Positions 1 to 10,854 of a stretch of DNA of 64,000 nt are shown here, piece by piece (within the stretch, counting starts at the first letter, position 1; every line of letters begins with the position of its first letter). The notes under the pieces are model-generated. The model saw only the letters and a list, made by a program, of their open reading frames with translations. It had not been told where the DNA came from and made no database searches. Location of the stretch: contig NC_045151.1 in the NCBI RefSeq assembly GCF_008831285.2, forward strand, positions 7,827,682 to 7,891,681, written 5' to 3'. The position numbers and the translations under genes were made by a program. This DNA comes from Nymphaea colorata (taxonomy: Eukaryota > Streptophyta > Magnoliopsida > Nymphaeales > Nymphaeaceae).

Positions 1-2084
1 GGTGCTCCTTTGGAAAAGGATGGTACCTAGTTGTGATCTTCCTTTGTACTGAAACTAGTAAACGGGCGGTAGCCACATCTCAAAGGAAACTAAATCCCTC
101 CCCCTGTCACAAGGTCCAGGGCTGTTTTGGGACCTTTGTGAACATATGGTGATTCCCTTCAACTTGAGAGTAGAATCTACCATCATTTACATGATTCCAC
201 TATTCTAGAACTTTCTTTTGCCTAGTTACACTATATTCATTCATATATTTGGGTCCAGATTCTAGAAACCCTTCAAGGAATCATCATCTCTACCTCTTGT
301 CATGACAGTGCACTGGTTATATGATTTGCAGGACTATGCATTTCCCGGGTGATGAGTCTTGCATGGAAAAGTTGATTAACAAGAGAAATCGAACTATATC
401 CACCACTAAGTGGTTAAACTTATGGGGCAGCCCACATTTTTATCCTTCCTTGAAATCTATTACATGTGACTTTCAAGTCCAACTTTAACAATTGTCATAC
501 TCTTTATTTAAGGAGGGCAGCCCACATGGAGTTTTAATTTCTTCTCAGAGAGTAGAATCTAGGTTGTGTTTTTTTCTAACTTTATGTTGAATTGGAGTAA
601 AATTATGGAAGGGACAAAAGAATATATATGTGGTGCTAGTAAATTTTGATTTTTCAAGTGGTAAAGCAAGAGTGTTTGTAGGGTAGGATCCGTTTAATGT
701 GTGTGAAGGCATTGATTACTGAGATCTTCTTGACGTGTTTTTCCATAGATGAAGGGATTCAAGTTGTTTTGGGCAGTATCCACTTACCCCTAGATTTTTA
801 TTCTCGAGATCAGTTGATGGATGAAGTTCCAATTCAAGGGTTTGGAGTGTCATGCATCTTGAGACCTAATGTTCAACATTGTTGTAGTTTTAAAAGGTTG
901 CTACCTATTAGTGGGCTAGAGATTAAAGGTGTTAGAAGATCCATGAGAAGATCCAAGCATAAAGGTGTTATAATTTGCACAGTTAAATATTGTAGTTTTG
1001 ACAATTTATTTCTATCTAGTAATTTACTTTCAAACATTCCTGTTATACTTTTGTAACTTTTTGTTTGATATTGTATGCTCATTCTGGTAGGTTTCATATT
1101 GCAAGAGCAGCTAAAAGCGAAATGATATCTCTGATATCTCCGAGCAGCATTGGAGGCTGGGTTGAGTATGTCTTCTCGACAATTCAGGTCATGTAGTATG
1201 GGTGAAAAAGTTGGTCCATAAATCAATCATACTTTTATTGTTGGGTTGTGTCGTTGAAGGAGAAACAACCTAAGGTGATTTGTTTTCCTGAAGACGAGCA
1301 GAGCTTAAGGAGAATGCACTAGCTGAAACAGAAGTTAAATTCATGGCATGTGGTAGGCTTTCAAGCTTCTGTGTTCTCCACCTTGAAATGGTTTAATGTT
1401 ACATAATAGGTACTTGCTGGTTGTTTGTTTCTTTCTCTTTCTATTATTTTACTAGCAGTTGCAAAGAAGTATTTATAATCTCAGTAGCTTTTCAAGAGTT
1501 GAAAATGCTTAAGGTGCGTAACAGACTGGTTGCCTAGAAATGTATATGTTTATCATAGTAGGAAAGGTTGGTCCTTTTAGTACTTCAATGAAAATTTTGA
1601 TTTTGTTAAGAGTTGTACACAGTTCTAAACTGACAGCATGACACATTCTAGGACTTGTTCTGCTGGTTTTTTTAGTACGTCAGCCAAGGAACTTTTGAAC
1701 ACTACAAGTTAATATAGATCATTTGAAAGCTCTGGCATAGTCAATGTTTGTAATACAATAACTGTTGCAAATACACATTATGTAGTAGCAAAATATGTTA
1801 AATAGTAGTTGGCAAAAATGATCAAGACCCATGGTTTTTGTGAAGAGATCAATCAACTCAGTTATTGAAAATTCAAGAAGCTCTCTATGCCTTGGGAGTA
1901 GAACACTAATGGTAGATGGGTGGAGACAGAACAGTTCTTCTTAGTCTACTCTCCCTCAGAATTTCTCCTAAAAGCTGATGTATTTGTCACAGATGAAAGG
2001 ATAATAATGTGATTAATTTTGTAAATTATGTAAATTAATTGTATATGATCAATTAAAAATTTTCATGATTCGTGTTTTAAGGAT
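1..2084. other. Intergenic DNA, no supported gene
   Basis: The stretch is AT-rich with short open frames on both strands (for example 697-1056 + and 873-1226 -). None has a recognisable domain, splice pattern or conserved motif. A run at about 1318-1356 reads like a weak copia RNase H echo, but it is too short to claim. I see no tRNA, rRNA or clear transposon end. Confidence 0.5.
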
Positions 2085-2088
2085 TCTT

Positions 2089-2127
2089 CTGTCTCTCTCT
2101 CTCTTCATATATATATATATATATATA
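2089..2127. repeat. Compound (TC)n-(TA)n microsatellite
   Basis: A TC run is followed by a TA run of about 11 units. It lies just upstream of the foldback MITE at 2161. Confidence 0.9.
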
Positions 2128-2160
2128 GCAGAAATAGAAACAATGTAGATAGTGGAAAGT

Positions 2161-2333
2161 CACTACAAAAAAAAAAAAAAAAGTGCCGAGATGTTTTAGC
2201 TATAGAGCTAATAGCCAAGGTTTATGATATTTTTAGCAATAGTTTTCAACCATTGCTAAAACCTATTAGCTATGGTTTTTAATGTTTTTAAGAATGGCTT
2301 TAGCCGTAGCTAAACCAATTTTTTCTTGTCGTG
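2161..2333. mobile_element. CACTA-type foldback MITE, 173 bp
   Basis: The left end is CACTACAAAAAAA and the right end is TTTTTTCTTGTCGTG, whose reverse complement begins CACGACAAGAAAA. These match the CACTACAAGAAA type of end known from plant CACTA (En/Spm) elements. The interior can fold back: TTTTAGCAATAG at about 2231 pairs with CCATTGCTAAAA at about 2252. The 3-bp flanks are AGT and ACT, so a target duplication would need one mutation. There is no coding capacity, so it would depend on a transposase made elsewhere. Confidence 0.7.
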
Positions 2334-2337
2334 ACTC

Positions 2338-2718
2338 GTGATAAACATTGTCCCAACTCAGTTTCAGCTTATGTTATTGGGTTGATCTCAAATTCGCCCC
2401 AAACCCCTAAAAACATGAGATAGAAAGTACTCATATGAACTCAAACCGGTATAAATGAACTCAAACTAAACTAAAAGAAACTTGATTTATACACGATGAA
2501 CATGATCCTAACTCGGTTTTAACTCATTTTTCCAGGTTGAGCTCAAATTCCTGAAAACTAGATAGAAAAAGCCCTCAAAATTGAATTGAACTCAAACCAA
2601 ACTAAGAGAATCTTGATTTATAAGTTATGAACATCGTCCTATTTCGGTTTTCACTAACTCTATCAAATTGTGCTTAAATTCAGCTCAAACAACTAAAAAC
2701 AGGAAAGAGAAAGACCTA
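2338..2718. repeat. Degenerate tandem repeat, about 2.7 units of 95-157 bp
   Basis: Three successive blocks (about 2338-2494, 2495-2624, 2625-2718) share the order GTGATAAACAT/GATGAACAT, TCGGTTTT, GGTTGAGCTCAAATTC, AACTCAAACTAAACTAA and CTTGATTTATA. The copies have diverged and the last is truncated. It lies immediately right of the CACTA MITE. No protein reading is evident. Confidence 0.65.
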
Positions 2719-3959
2719 GTAGCAATCTAGAAATTAGTATATGACTAAAAGTTGGGCTGGTGACACAAAGTAAGTGAAATAAACTTCATCTCCATTAAAG
2801 TAAACTTGTTTTGATGTGGTTGAGCTAAAGATCACAATGATTTGAGCCATAGGGGAGTTGGCTTGAGAATGGGAGAACACTAGTGAGCTCACTCAGACAA
2901 CTCTTGATGTCATGTAAAGTTGAGAAATTGACTAATTGCCCAAATGTTGGGCAATTATCAAAAAATTTGGTAAAAAAACCCCTACTTTCATGTAAAGATG
3001 CCATGATGCATGGGCAAAATGGTAATTTTCAGCTTGGCCGACCTAAGTGGTCTGGGTTTAGGTGTTCAATGCTGGTGTAAATAGTGCTTATGTGGCTTAG
3101 AAATGACCCTTTGTTCTTGAAATTTATTCTTCAAAAATCTATTTCGATATCTCATGGTGAAGGGTAAAATTGTCATTTGAACTTGTGAAAATTTTGGATT
3201 CACAATGTGCTGCCATAACCAATAGGCTACCATCTAGGCCGTATTAATTTCTTGAAAAATGAATAGAAAGTGGCATATTTCAATTTATCATATATTCCTA
3301 AAGCATTTAACTTGTAACCTTGCAATTACCATGTTGCACTGTGCCTTCCTTTTAGAGATCTAAGTGATTAATTTTCCCTCAAAGTATCATCAGCTGAATG
3401 TGGTGAAGGATGTTAAGTGTTCATCGGTGAACGAAGAAGCAAACTTCATTCATTTTTACTTATTGTGCAAAGATGCAAGCCCTGAAATTATTTTTCTGAA
3501 TGGCTCACTCTATTTTGTTCAGGTAAACATGATCCATGACCCTTTGATGTTATTTTTTCCATCTCTTTGTCTCTTGAAATTGAAAACGTTCCTATATATG
3601 ATATGCTTTAAATTAATGCCCGTGTAATAAATTTTCATTATTATAGTTTTGTCTTTCTTACAGTTACATGAAAATTTTGAATTAATTTGAGATTTACGTG
3701 CATTCTGTTTTTCACATCTATTGGTATGCAAAGTATGCTGTATAGGGTGCTCATCATATATTACAGGATTAGCAAGGAACCTACAGCTGCGGAAAAATGA
3801 TTAGTTCCTAAAAGCATATACCGGTGAAACGAATCTTTGCTAGTAGTCTTTCACAACGGCCTGTACATTAGCGAATAAGTATTTGAGCCGTGCCCGAAAG
3901 GTTTTTCACAGTGGTTCTTGTCTTGCCCAATTATTTTTGGTACAAGACCTATGGCTAGG
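2719..3959. other. Intergenic DNA, no supported gene
   Basis: Only short shadow frames are present. The frame at 3364-3627 crosses a GT at 3520 after a plausible short coding-like run, but it has no identifiable domain or partner exon, so I do not call it. Confidence 0.45.
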
Positions 3960-4071
3960 GCAATAATTAGCATTCGGTATGTTGTGGGCCGTTGCCAAAA
4001 AACGTCTTTGGCAACAGCAAACTGATCATTGGCTATGGCAAGAGCCTTAGCTAATGCTATTTGTTGTAGTG
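3960..4071. mobile_element. Right-end fragment of a CACTA-type element
   Basis: The stretch ends with GCTATTTGTTGTAGTG, the reverse complement of a CACTACAACAAA end. It contains internal words such as GGCTATGGCAAGAGCC and TTAGCTAATGC that echo the style of the 2161-2333 MITE. I could not find a matching left end, so the left boundary is arbitrary. Confidence 0.4.
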
Positions 4072-6775
4072 CGATGTTCTTACTTATTTGTCTTTATCCG
4101 ACCTGGAGTTGTCATTTGTAAATGATCTGGATTCAGGTTATCCAAGCCCGTATGTTGTGTATATATTACAACATCAATGACTTGAATGCGAGGCCCATAG
4201 TTTCCAAATTGCCTTTGCTTGCCTTCGTTCTTCACAACCTTCACTACTGCTCCCATCATCCTTGCTGTCTCCTTTACGTTTATTTGTCACCACTTTTTTT
4301 CTATGCGTTTTTTTATGAGAAAATCTGTCACCATTTATACTAGCCTCCTTTTCTTAGCACCATAACCACTAGCATTGTCCCCACCACCGTGGCATGATTA
4401 ACGAGAAAACTTAGGAAGATTAACAACTCAATTAGAATAATAAGAATGAGTTTATTCACACTATGTTCTATATATATATATATATATATATATATCTTAT
4501 TATTCTATACATATATAGAACATATATGTATGTAGTATACAGACACAAAACTGCGTCGCTTCCAAAAATATGGCCAGTTTTTCCTTTCATAGAACCGGGG
4601 ATATCTTAATTAGGCGAGGAGCGTAGTAATCATAAGAATTGTCTCAAATAAATATAATGCATCATCTATTGGAGTTTGATCATATGTTGGAAGAACGGAG
4701 AGCTAGCAGAAGAAAACGTTGCCTGCACATAGTTTTGATCACGATGAGGGGACAAAAGCTGAACAGCGATCAAATTAATCTTTTTGAGCATAAGCCTTGT
4801 TGCATTAAATACAAAAATCTTGGTTCTTGATGTTACTGAACTAAAGGACGCTCGTCTAATTAAGAGCCATGGGCGTAATGGGGACAAGGAAAAACAATGG
4901 AAGGAAGCTGAATCAGTTAACATCAAGGCAATAATCTGTATATATTATTAATGAGTGTGACATAACTTGGCAGCTAATATGTAGCTTATTAAGCCCATAA
5001 CTTGACACCCTTTTTAGCTCTTGCGTCAACATCCATGCACAAACCTTGGTATTACCGTGCTATTGTGCGTTAGCCAAATTTGTAGATCTCATGTATTTCC
5101 TTCAGTGAGATCAAAAGTTTGAGTGTACTGTTTCTTTTCTCAATCAAGTTATTATTATATGTACTTGATAAATTAATGAATTTGTATGTTACGAATTCCA
5201 CATTAAAACTTCAGATTTACTTGAATCCGGTATGAACATTAATTCTCGAGCTTGTCGACCACGGGAGGCAGATGGAGCTGAAAATATTTAATTATACGAG
5301 AAAACATGGCTTTCCATTCAGTATTACGTCGATATGGGGACCCTGCAGGTTTACCTAATTCCATTAAAACAATCAACTATGTATAAACAGTGGTGCGACA
5401 ATATTTTATCTTTCAGGTTTGACTGCAGAAAGCCGGCAGTGAGTGTGCACGAATTGTTTGTACTACACTAAAATATTCCTTATGGTAGTCTGTAGCTGGG
5501 GTAAAAAATGCATTGTTTTCGAGAGAGCCCACACCTCTGCTTGGGGAAAATAGAAAATACTGGCTGAAGTAAAGGATTGTCTGTTCCACATTCTCTTTCA
5601 ATTTTTTTTTATGCCTCTGCTTAAATCTTTATTCGAAACATCGTATTCCTCTTATTTCTCTTTCTAGTGTATCCATTCGGGTTAATGAAAAAAGTATATA
5701 CTGCTAATTAATATATTATTAGCCCCTTGTCCTGTTACAAACTGAAAAGAAGTTGGGTTGTTAAAAGAATCCACAGCGTGATCAAGCACCCTGGTGCTCA
5801 AACATGCGGAGAAAAGGCTTTGTCTCTTTGGCCCACAAACTAAGCTAAAAAGATACAGGAGTTTCTTTATATTAAAAGGAGAGAACTCGAAGATGTGTAA
5901 GACTAATATGTTGTACCATTCTGCAAAGGGACTAAGATGCCAATGAAAGCTGAATTAATTAAAACAGATATCTATGTTTGATGTGATATAATGACCACTC
6001 AAGGACCAAGAGAAAGAGAGAATCAGAGGTCAATGGAAGAGTATACTTGTTACAGATGGACTAAACATGCCTTGTATCAATAATTGCCAAACAGATTAAA
6101 CGCTCGGGCTCCTTCAATGGGACAAATGTCCAAAATGCCCTTGAACTGAAAGAAAGGAAAAAGCGATTCCCTTCCAAAAAGTTACTTTCTATAAAAAGCA
6201 AAGACACCCTTGAAAAAAGAAAAAGAAAAGAAATACCTCGCAAATAGCCATGTGGTAGCCATGTGAGGGATCGACCATTAAACAAAATTTTTGTCTAGAG
6301 CATTGGTGGGTGGCGCTCTATTGTCTTTGACCTGGCTGTTTTCTTTGCATTTTCTTTCTTACTCTTCCTCCATAAAACATCTACTACAGGTTAGCCCCCT
6401 CCTTTTATTGCCGAAAAATTGTAGATTCAGAGATTATCAAGACCATTAAGGCTTATTAAATGGCCGCACGGAAAGAAATCCATGGATAGAAATCTATGGG
6501 CAAAAAATGAAAATTCATGTAAAATCTATTCCCTGAATTTATCACCAGTGTCTAAAACCCATGGAATAAAATTTGTTGTTTGATGGAAGCTGTGAACAAA
6601 AATACATGGACAAAAAAAATAACCATTGCAAGGTTGAACGTTGAGGACAATGCAATATGAGGTTGCCTGGCAGGCACGAAGATGACATAGACTACACAAT
6701 ATGACAGCCTTGTGTTAAATTTGCTGCTTTTCAGTAACCTAGTAAACAAGGACAGAGGCTTTGTTTTTCAGTGAG
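4072..6775. other. Intergenic DNA, no supported gene
   Basis: This is AT-rich sequence with a long (TA)n tract at about 4471-4495. Frames on both strands are short and have no recognisable motif. I see nothing that identifies a gene or a complete transposon. Confidence 0.5.
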
Positions 6776-7085
6776 GCACTAAATATGTAGTTAACAAATA
6801 TTCAATGATCTTAGGAAAGTGACATGAGTTTTTTTTTACTAGTGTACTAAATATATAGTTAACAAATTTTCAATAGTCACAAAATATATAGTTAACAAAT
6901 GTTCAATGATCTTAAGGCAGTCACATGGGCTTTTTTTTAGATAGTGCACTAAACATATAGTTAACAAATTTTTAATAGGCACTAAATATATAGTTATCAA
7001 ATGTTCAACGATCTTAGGGCAGTGATGTGAGCTTCTTTTTACGTAGTGCACTATAGTTAACAAATTTTCAATTGGTCTTAGAGGA
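6776..7085. repeat. Tandem repeat, 3 units of about 102 bp
   Basis: Three units start near 6776, 6876 and 6979. Each has GCACTAAATATATAGTTAAC, then AAATGTTCAATGATCTTA, a T-rich tract, and a second TAGTTAACAAATTTTCAAT. Each unit is therefore itself two related half-units. The array ends about 25 bp before the GC-rich hAT-like insertion at 7110. Confidence 0.85.
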
Positions 7086-7109
7086 GTGGTCCCACAAAGC
7101 ACTCATCCA

Positions 7110-7971
7110 TAGGCCTGGGCATCGGGCCGGGCCGGTCCGGCCCGGCCCGCTAAGATCCAGCCCGGGTCGGCCCATCGGGCCTGAAGTCCGGGCCCGGGCC
7201 CGGCCCGATGAACTTGCCGGGCCGGGCCGGATACCAGGCCTGGCCACCAAAAGTTAGGCCCGGCCCGGCCCGCCGCGAAGAGGGAGTCAGGGAGACGAGC
7301 AGAGGCGGAGCCGAGAGGGAGAGCGCCAGAGCGGAGAGGGAGGAGAGGGAGACCGGGAGGCGGACGGAGGCAGAGGGGAGCGAGCGGGCGGAGGCAGAGA
7401 GGGAGGGGAGCGAGCGGGCCAGCGGCAGACGGAGGCGTGTGGGTTGAAGCGGCGGGTGACAGGTTGGGCTGGAGGGAGAGGGAAAAGGGAGATGGAGCAG
7501 AGGGAGAGGGAGAGGGAGACGGGAAGGGAGAGGGAGAGGCCGTGTGGGTTGAAGCGGCGGGCGACAGGTTGGGAAGCGAGCGGGCCAGCGGCGGACAGAG
7601 GCAGACGGAGGCGGAGAGGGAGGGGAGCGAGCGGGCCAGCAGCGGGCGACAGGTTGGGATGGAGGGAGAGGGAAAAGGGAGAGGGAGCAGAGAGGGAAAG
7701 GGGAGAGGGAGAGGGAGACGGGAAGGGAGAGGGAGAGGGGAAGCGAGCGCAGGAGGGAGAGGGAGCAGAGCTGCAGAGAGGGAGAGGGGAGCGAGCGCAG
7801 CCGGCCGCCCCGCCCGACCGCCGAGGGCGGGAGTCGGGCCGGACGGGCCGCCGCCGGGCCGCCCTATTGGGCACGGGCCCGGCCCGAGAGGGTTATCGGG
7901 CCGGGTTATCGGGCCTGGGCCTGGCCCAACCGGGCCGGCCCGGCTGCGGCCCAGCCCGATGCCCAGGCCTA
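7110..7971. mobile_element. GC-rich non-autonomous hAT-like element, 862 bp
   Basis: The ends are perfect inverted repeats: TAGGCCTGGGCATCGGGC at 7110 and its reverse complement ending at 7971. The flanks carry an 8-bp duplication, CTCATCCA, at 7102-7109 and 7972-7979. A TAGG start with an 8-bp duplication fits the hAT superfamily. Subterminal DNA on both sides is packed with GGCCCGGCCCG-type words. The middle (about 7270-7800) is a purine-rich GAGAGGGA field with internal duplications near 7437, 7543 and 7638, each around GACAGGTTGGG. Long open frames inside come from base bias and low complexity and show no transposase motif. Known: hAT MITEs move with a transposase from another copy. Inferred: this one does too. 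Confidence 0.88.
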
Positions 7972-8258
7972 CTCATCCATCTCCACCCGTGCTAGTAAAC
8001 CATCCTAAAAATACTAAGTCAAGGAGGGCAGCTAGTGGAACAATGGAAAGAAAAATAAAATAAAATAATAAAAACAACAAAAATCATTAATTAAGTGGAT
8101 TGTGCATCAATATCCATCCCACTGGCCTCTTTTAGCACCAGTCATATGTCACTATCTGTTATTGTTAGCAATTTGTTACCTACTAAACAATAAATGCTAT
8201 TATTTTCTACGTACCACGATAAGAATATAGCCAAAAACTAATTAAGTCTAGTTCATTT

Positions 8259-8730
8259 TGTAAGATCATTTGGTGGGCCAGCATATGTCTATGAGGAATT
8301 TCAGACATTATGGCTGTTTTAAGGTAAATATCCACTTAAGTGATTGTGTTTTGGGATATTACGTCATTTTAGATGGTATGGGGTAATTTTGAAATGTATA
8401 GATACTTGTACGCAATTACGGACTCTTTGATGGGTTGAATCCGTAATTGCCCTTAATATAAAATGGTAGTGGTCCTTGTGGTCGTGCAATGGTTTCTTGA
8501 AACGTTGGTTTCTAGGGTTGTCTCTTCCCCATCTGAGAGAGACCTCACGTGCGCCGCAAAGATCCTGGAAGATCCTACCGTGATCTACCGTCCAGTTCTT
8601 CAGATGGATTCAGGTACGCTTCAGCTACGGTTAAGTTTATTTTGCTTAATTTAATAATTTAGCATGAACATGATCCTGTTTAGGGTATATACGTTTGGTT
8701 TTGTATATGCATGAGGGAGAAATCCCAACA
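8259..8730 (+). repeat. 5' LTR of the copia element
   Basis: The LTR is 472 bp, begins TG and ends CA, and matches 13951-14421 with about 30 differences. It holds a TATA-like box at 8457-8463 and, downstream of it, a G-box CACGTG at 8546-8551. U3 would therefore be about 230 bp, with R and U5 the rest. Confidence 0.95.
8457..8463 (+). promoter_or_regulatory. Probable LTR TATA box
   Basis: TATAAAA lies within the 5' LTR about 200 bp from its start and is conserved at the same place in the 3' LTR (near 14148). This is the expected position of a U3 core promoter. Activity is inferred only. Confidence 0.6.
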
Positions 8731-8732
8731 AT

Positions 8733-8744
8733 TGGTATCAGAGC
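8733..8744 (+). other. Primer binding site (initiator Met tRNA)
   Basis: TGGTATCAGAGC begins two bases after the 5' LTR. It matches the usual copia primer site complementary to the 3' end of plant initiator methionine tRNA. Confidence 0.93.
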
Positions 8745-8859
8745 CTATGTTCATTGTTGAATCGTTGATTTTTGGATGAATTTTTGTGCGTTCTTCCCGT
8801 TCAGATGTTCCCTGATTCTTCGACTGCAAGTTTTTTCAAAAAAAAAAAAATTAGTATAG

Positions 8860-9530
8860 GGCATGCGACGGAAGGCGTCGGGCTTCCGTTGCAGCCATCT
8901 GAGGACTCATGAGGATCGAAGAAGGAGACGGATGGATCGGCGGGCGTCGGTCGCCGTTGGGCAACGGCGGGCCTCCGGCACATCCCTGCCTGCGGCCACC
9001 CACGTCGTTGGGTGGTCTGTTAGTGCCATCTGCGCCTCTGTCGCAACCGCAGAAACAGTCAAAAAGGGAAACAAGGAAGGCGAGGTCATGACTCATTCTT
9101 ATTGAAAGGTCAGGACGGCAGGGAGGGGCGACTATTTTCCCTCCGTCAAGCAGGCATCGGCCGGCCATTAGGCGACGGCCGGACCTCCACGTCCTGGCGG
9201 CACCCGCCGGCAGCCACCACGCTGTTGGGTGGCCTACTAGAGGCTTTCTAGCTGCCGTTTTCAGCGCCCAAAACCAGAAGGGGGCAGAAATCAAAAAAAG
9301 GGTAGAAAACAGACCGATTCCGGCCGTTTTTTCAGTGGGCAACGACCGGCCATCGCGGCGGGCGATGGCCGGCCGTCCTGGCAGCACCCGCCGGCGGCCA
9401 CCCACAGAGTTAGGTGGCCTGCCGGTGGATGACCACCGCCGGCCTGCGGTTCGGCAGGCGAGCGGGCGGGTCGAACCGGGTCGGGTCTTGACAGACTCGA
9501 TCCGGATCCATCAGTTTTTTTAAAAAAAAA
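8860..9530. repeat. GC-rich repeated module in the copia leader
   Basis: Between the primer site and gag lies a block far richer in GC than the rest of the element. It contains three related stretches, near 8950-9020, 9165-9240 and 9340-9425. Each has a GGCGACGGCCGG-like start, CCGGC(A/G)GCCACC, and a TTGGGTGGCCT or TTAGGTGGCCT end. Open frames exist on both strands but show no recognisable domain. It could be a captured and duplicated host fragment or an element-specific leader. Confidence 0.65.
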
Positions 9531-9544
9531 AATGCTGCTCGCTT

Positions 9545-9985
9545 CCACGCGCATTAAGTTTTTCGGACCGGGTCAGGTCCGATAGGACCCGACCCGTACC
9601 CATACGGTTTGTTTTGAAACAGAACCGGTTCATTAAGTTTAGAACTGATTCCGTTTGATTTAGAACCGGTTTGCACCTTTTCTGAACCGATTCAGACCGG
9701 TTCAGTTGTTTTCAGACCGATTCAACCCGATTCAGTACCGGTTCGGACATTTTAGAACCGATTCGGACCCTTTTCAGACCGATTCAGGGCTTTTCAGACC
9801 GGTTCATCCAGTTTTAGAACCGATACGGCCGATTTTTGATCGGTTCGTCCAATTTTTAACCGGTTCAGCCCTATTTAGGGCCTTGTGGGTGCTTTTGTTG
9901 TGGTTTAAGAACGATACAGGCCATTTTAAGGCCGATTCAGTGGTTTTTGACCCACTTAAACACGATTATGGTACCGGTTTATAAA
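9545..9985. repeat. ACCGGTTC / ACCGATTC motif array in the copia leader
   Basis: The words AACCGGTTC, ACCGATTC and close variants recur roughly every 15-35 bp, on both strands because AACCGGTT is palindromic. The spacers are rich in TTTT and CAG. The array sits between the GC-rich block and the gag remnant. An open frame (9706-9984) runs through it only because of the repeat. It may be a protein-binding or RNA-structure array; no function is shown. Confidence 0.75.
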
Positions 9986-10428
9986 ATTTTGGACTCTTTT
10001 GGGCCCATATCATTGAATCATTGGTCTTGGATTCAATGTAGAGATAATGTTGTATGTAAATTTTAATATATGTATCATGTATTGCATGTTATTAAAATTA
10101 TGGGTGTACTATAGATGAATACTTGGATTATGAATTTGATCTTTGGCCATGTCTGTTGTTTGAAATGAGTAAGTTTGTACTTTATGTGGCCAAAGTGACC
10201 TCTGTTGTACGAATTTGTCTGTTTTAAACATTAGATGATAGTATACTTAAACCATGCGGGTAATGATCAACCCAAAGGAGGATTGTTGCTTGGTCAGGTT
10301 TAAGTATACAGGGCAATGAATATGTGATAATTTTTCAGGTTTTCTTGTGAATAGTGAGTCAATCCAAAGATAGGCTCGTTGTTTGACAGGGTTAATTATC
10401 TATATTCATTGTTGACCAATAATACCAC

Positions 10429-10803
10429 TTGCAGTTAATATTTCAATCCAAAGATTGGATATTAACGTTGCATCGGTACCTTGTGATGGGATTTTGGGCC
10501 ATTATATTTAAATTCATTTATATTTGTTATTTCATCTTTGTACATGTTTTGATTGTGAGCATGTTTGGTATTTTTGTTCTTTGTACAGTGAGTTCTGCCT
10601 CTATGATACTTGCAAATTTGAGTACTATTCTTGAGTTAAATGATTCGATTTTTATAAGTAAGAAAAGAAAGATTGTTAAGGAAGTTGCAGTTAACCAATC
10701 ATCCGTTAAGAAACAGAATAAGCATAAGGAAGGTCGATCATGCTGCTTTTTTTATAACGGTGAAGGTCATATAAAGAAGGATTGTACTAAGTTTCACGCA
10801 TGA
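10429..10803 (+). pseudogene. Copia gag remnant with damaged zinc knuckle
   Basis: The last 20 residues of the 124-aa frame hold a CCHC-type knuckle (C-x2-C-x4-H-x4-C). The second cysteine is tyrosine (Y109), while C106, H114 and C119 remain. Basic residues precede it, as in copia nucleocapsid. The N-terminal part is hydrophobic and unlike a normal gag, and the usual long gag frame upstream is absent, so most of gag has been lost or scrambled. It would normally coat the element's RNA in virus-like particles; here it is surely non-functional. Confidence 0.7.
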
Positions 10804-10854
10804 CGTGAAAAGAAAGGTACACTTCTCACTTTGGTTTGTTTTGAGGTTAATTTA

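Noticed and set aside
697-1226. Opposed frames of 119 and 117 codons
   Set aside because: They overlap on opposite strands, lack known motifs and have no exon partners.
3364-3627. 87-codon frame with an exon-like first half ending at a GT donor
   Set aside because: No neighbouring exon, no domain and an ordinary length for chance; left as intergenic.
6061-6285. 74-codon minus-strand frame
   Set aside because: Composition-driven and with no recognisable domain.
7208-8063. Several long overlapping open frames (up to 208 codons) on both strands
   Set aside because: They lie inside the GC-rich hAT-like element, consist of low-complexity Arg/Gly/Glu or Pro/Ser runs, and exist because stop codons are rare in such DNA. 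No domain is visible.
8851-9405. 184-codon minus-strand frame and overlapping plus-strand frames in the copia leader
   Set aside because: They fall in the GC-rich repeated leader block, run in competing frames on both strands and show no recognisable motif.
9706-9984. 92-codon frame rich in FDRF/DSDPF
   Set aside because: It is a translation of the ACCGATTC motif array, so the apparent peptide repeats mirror the DNA repeat.
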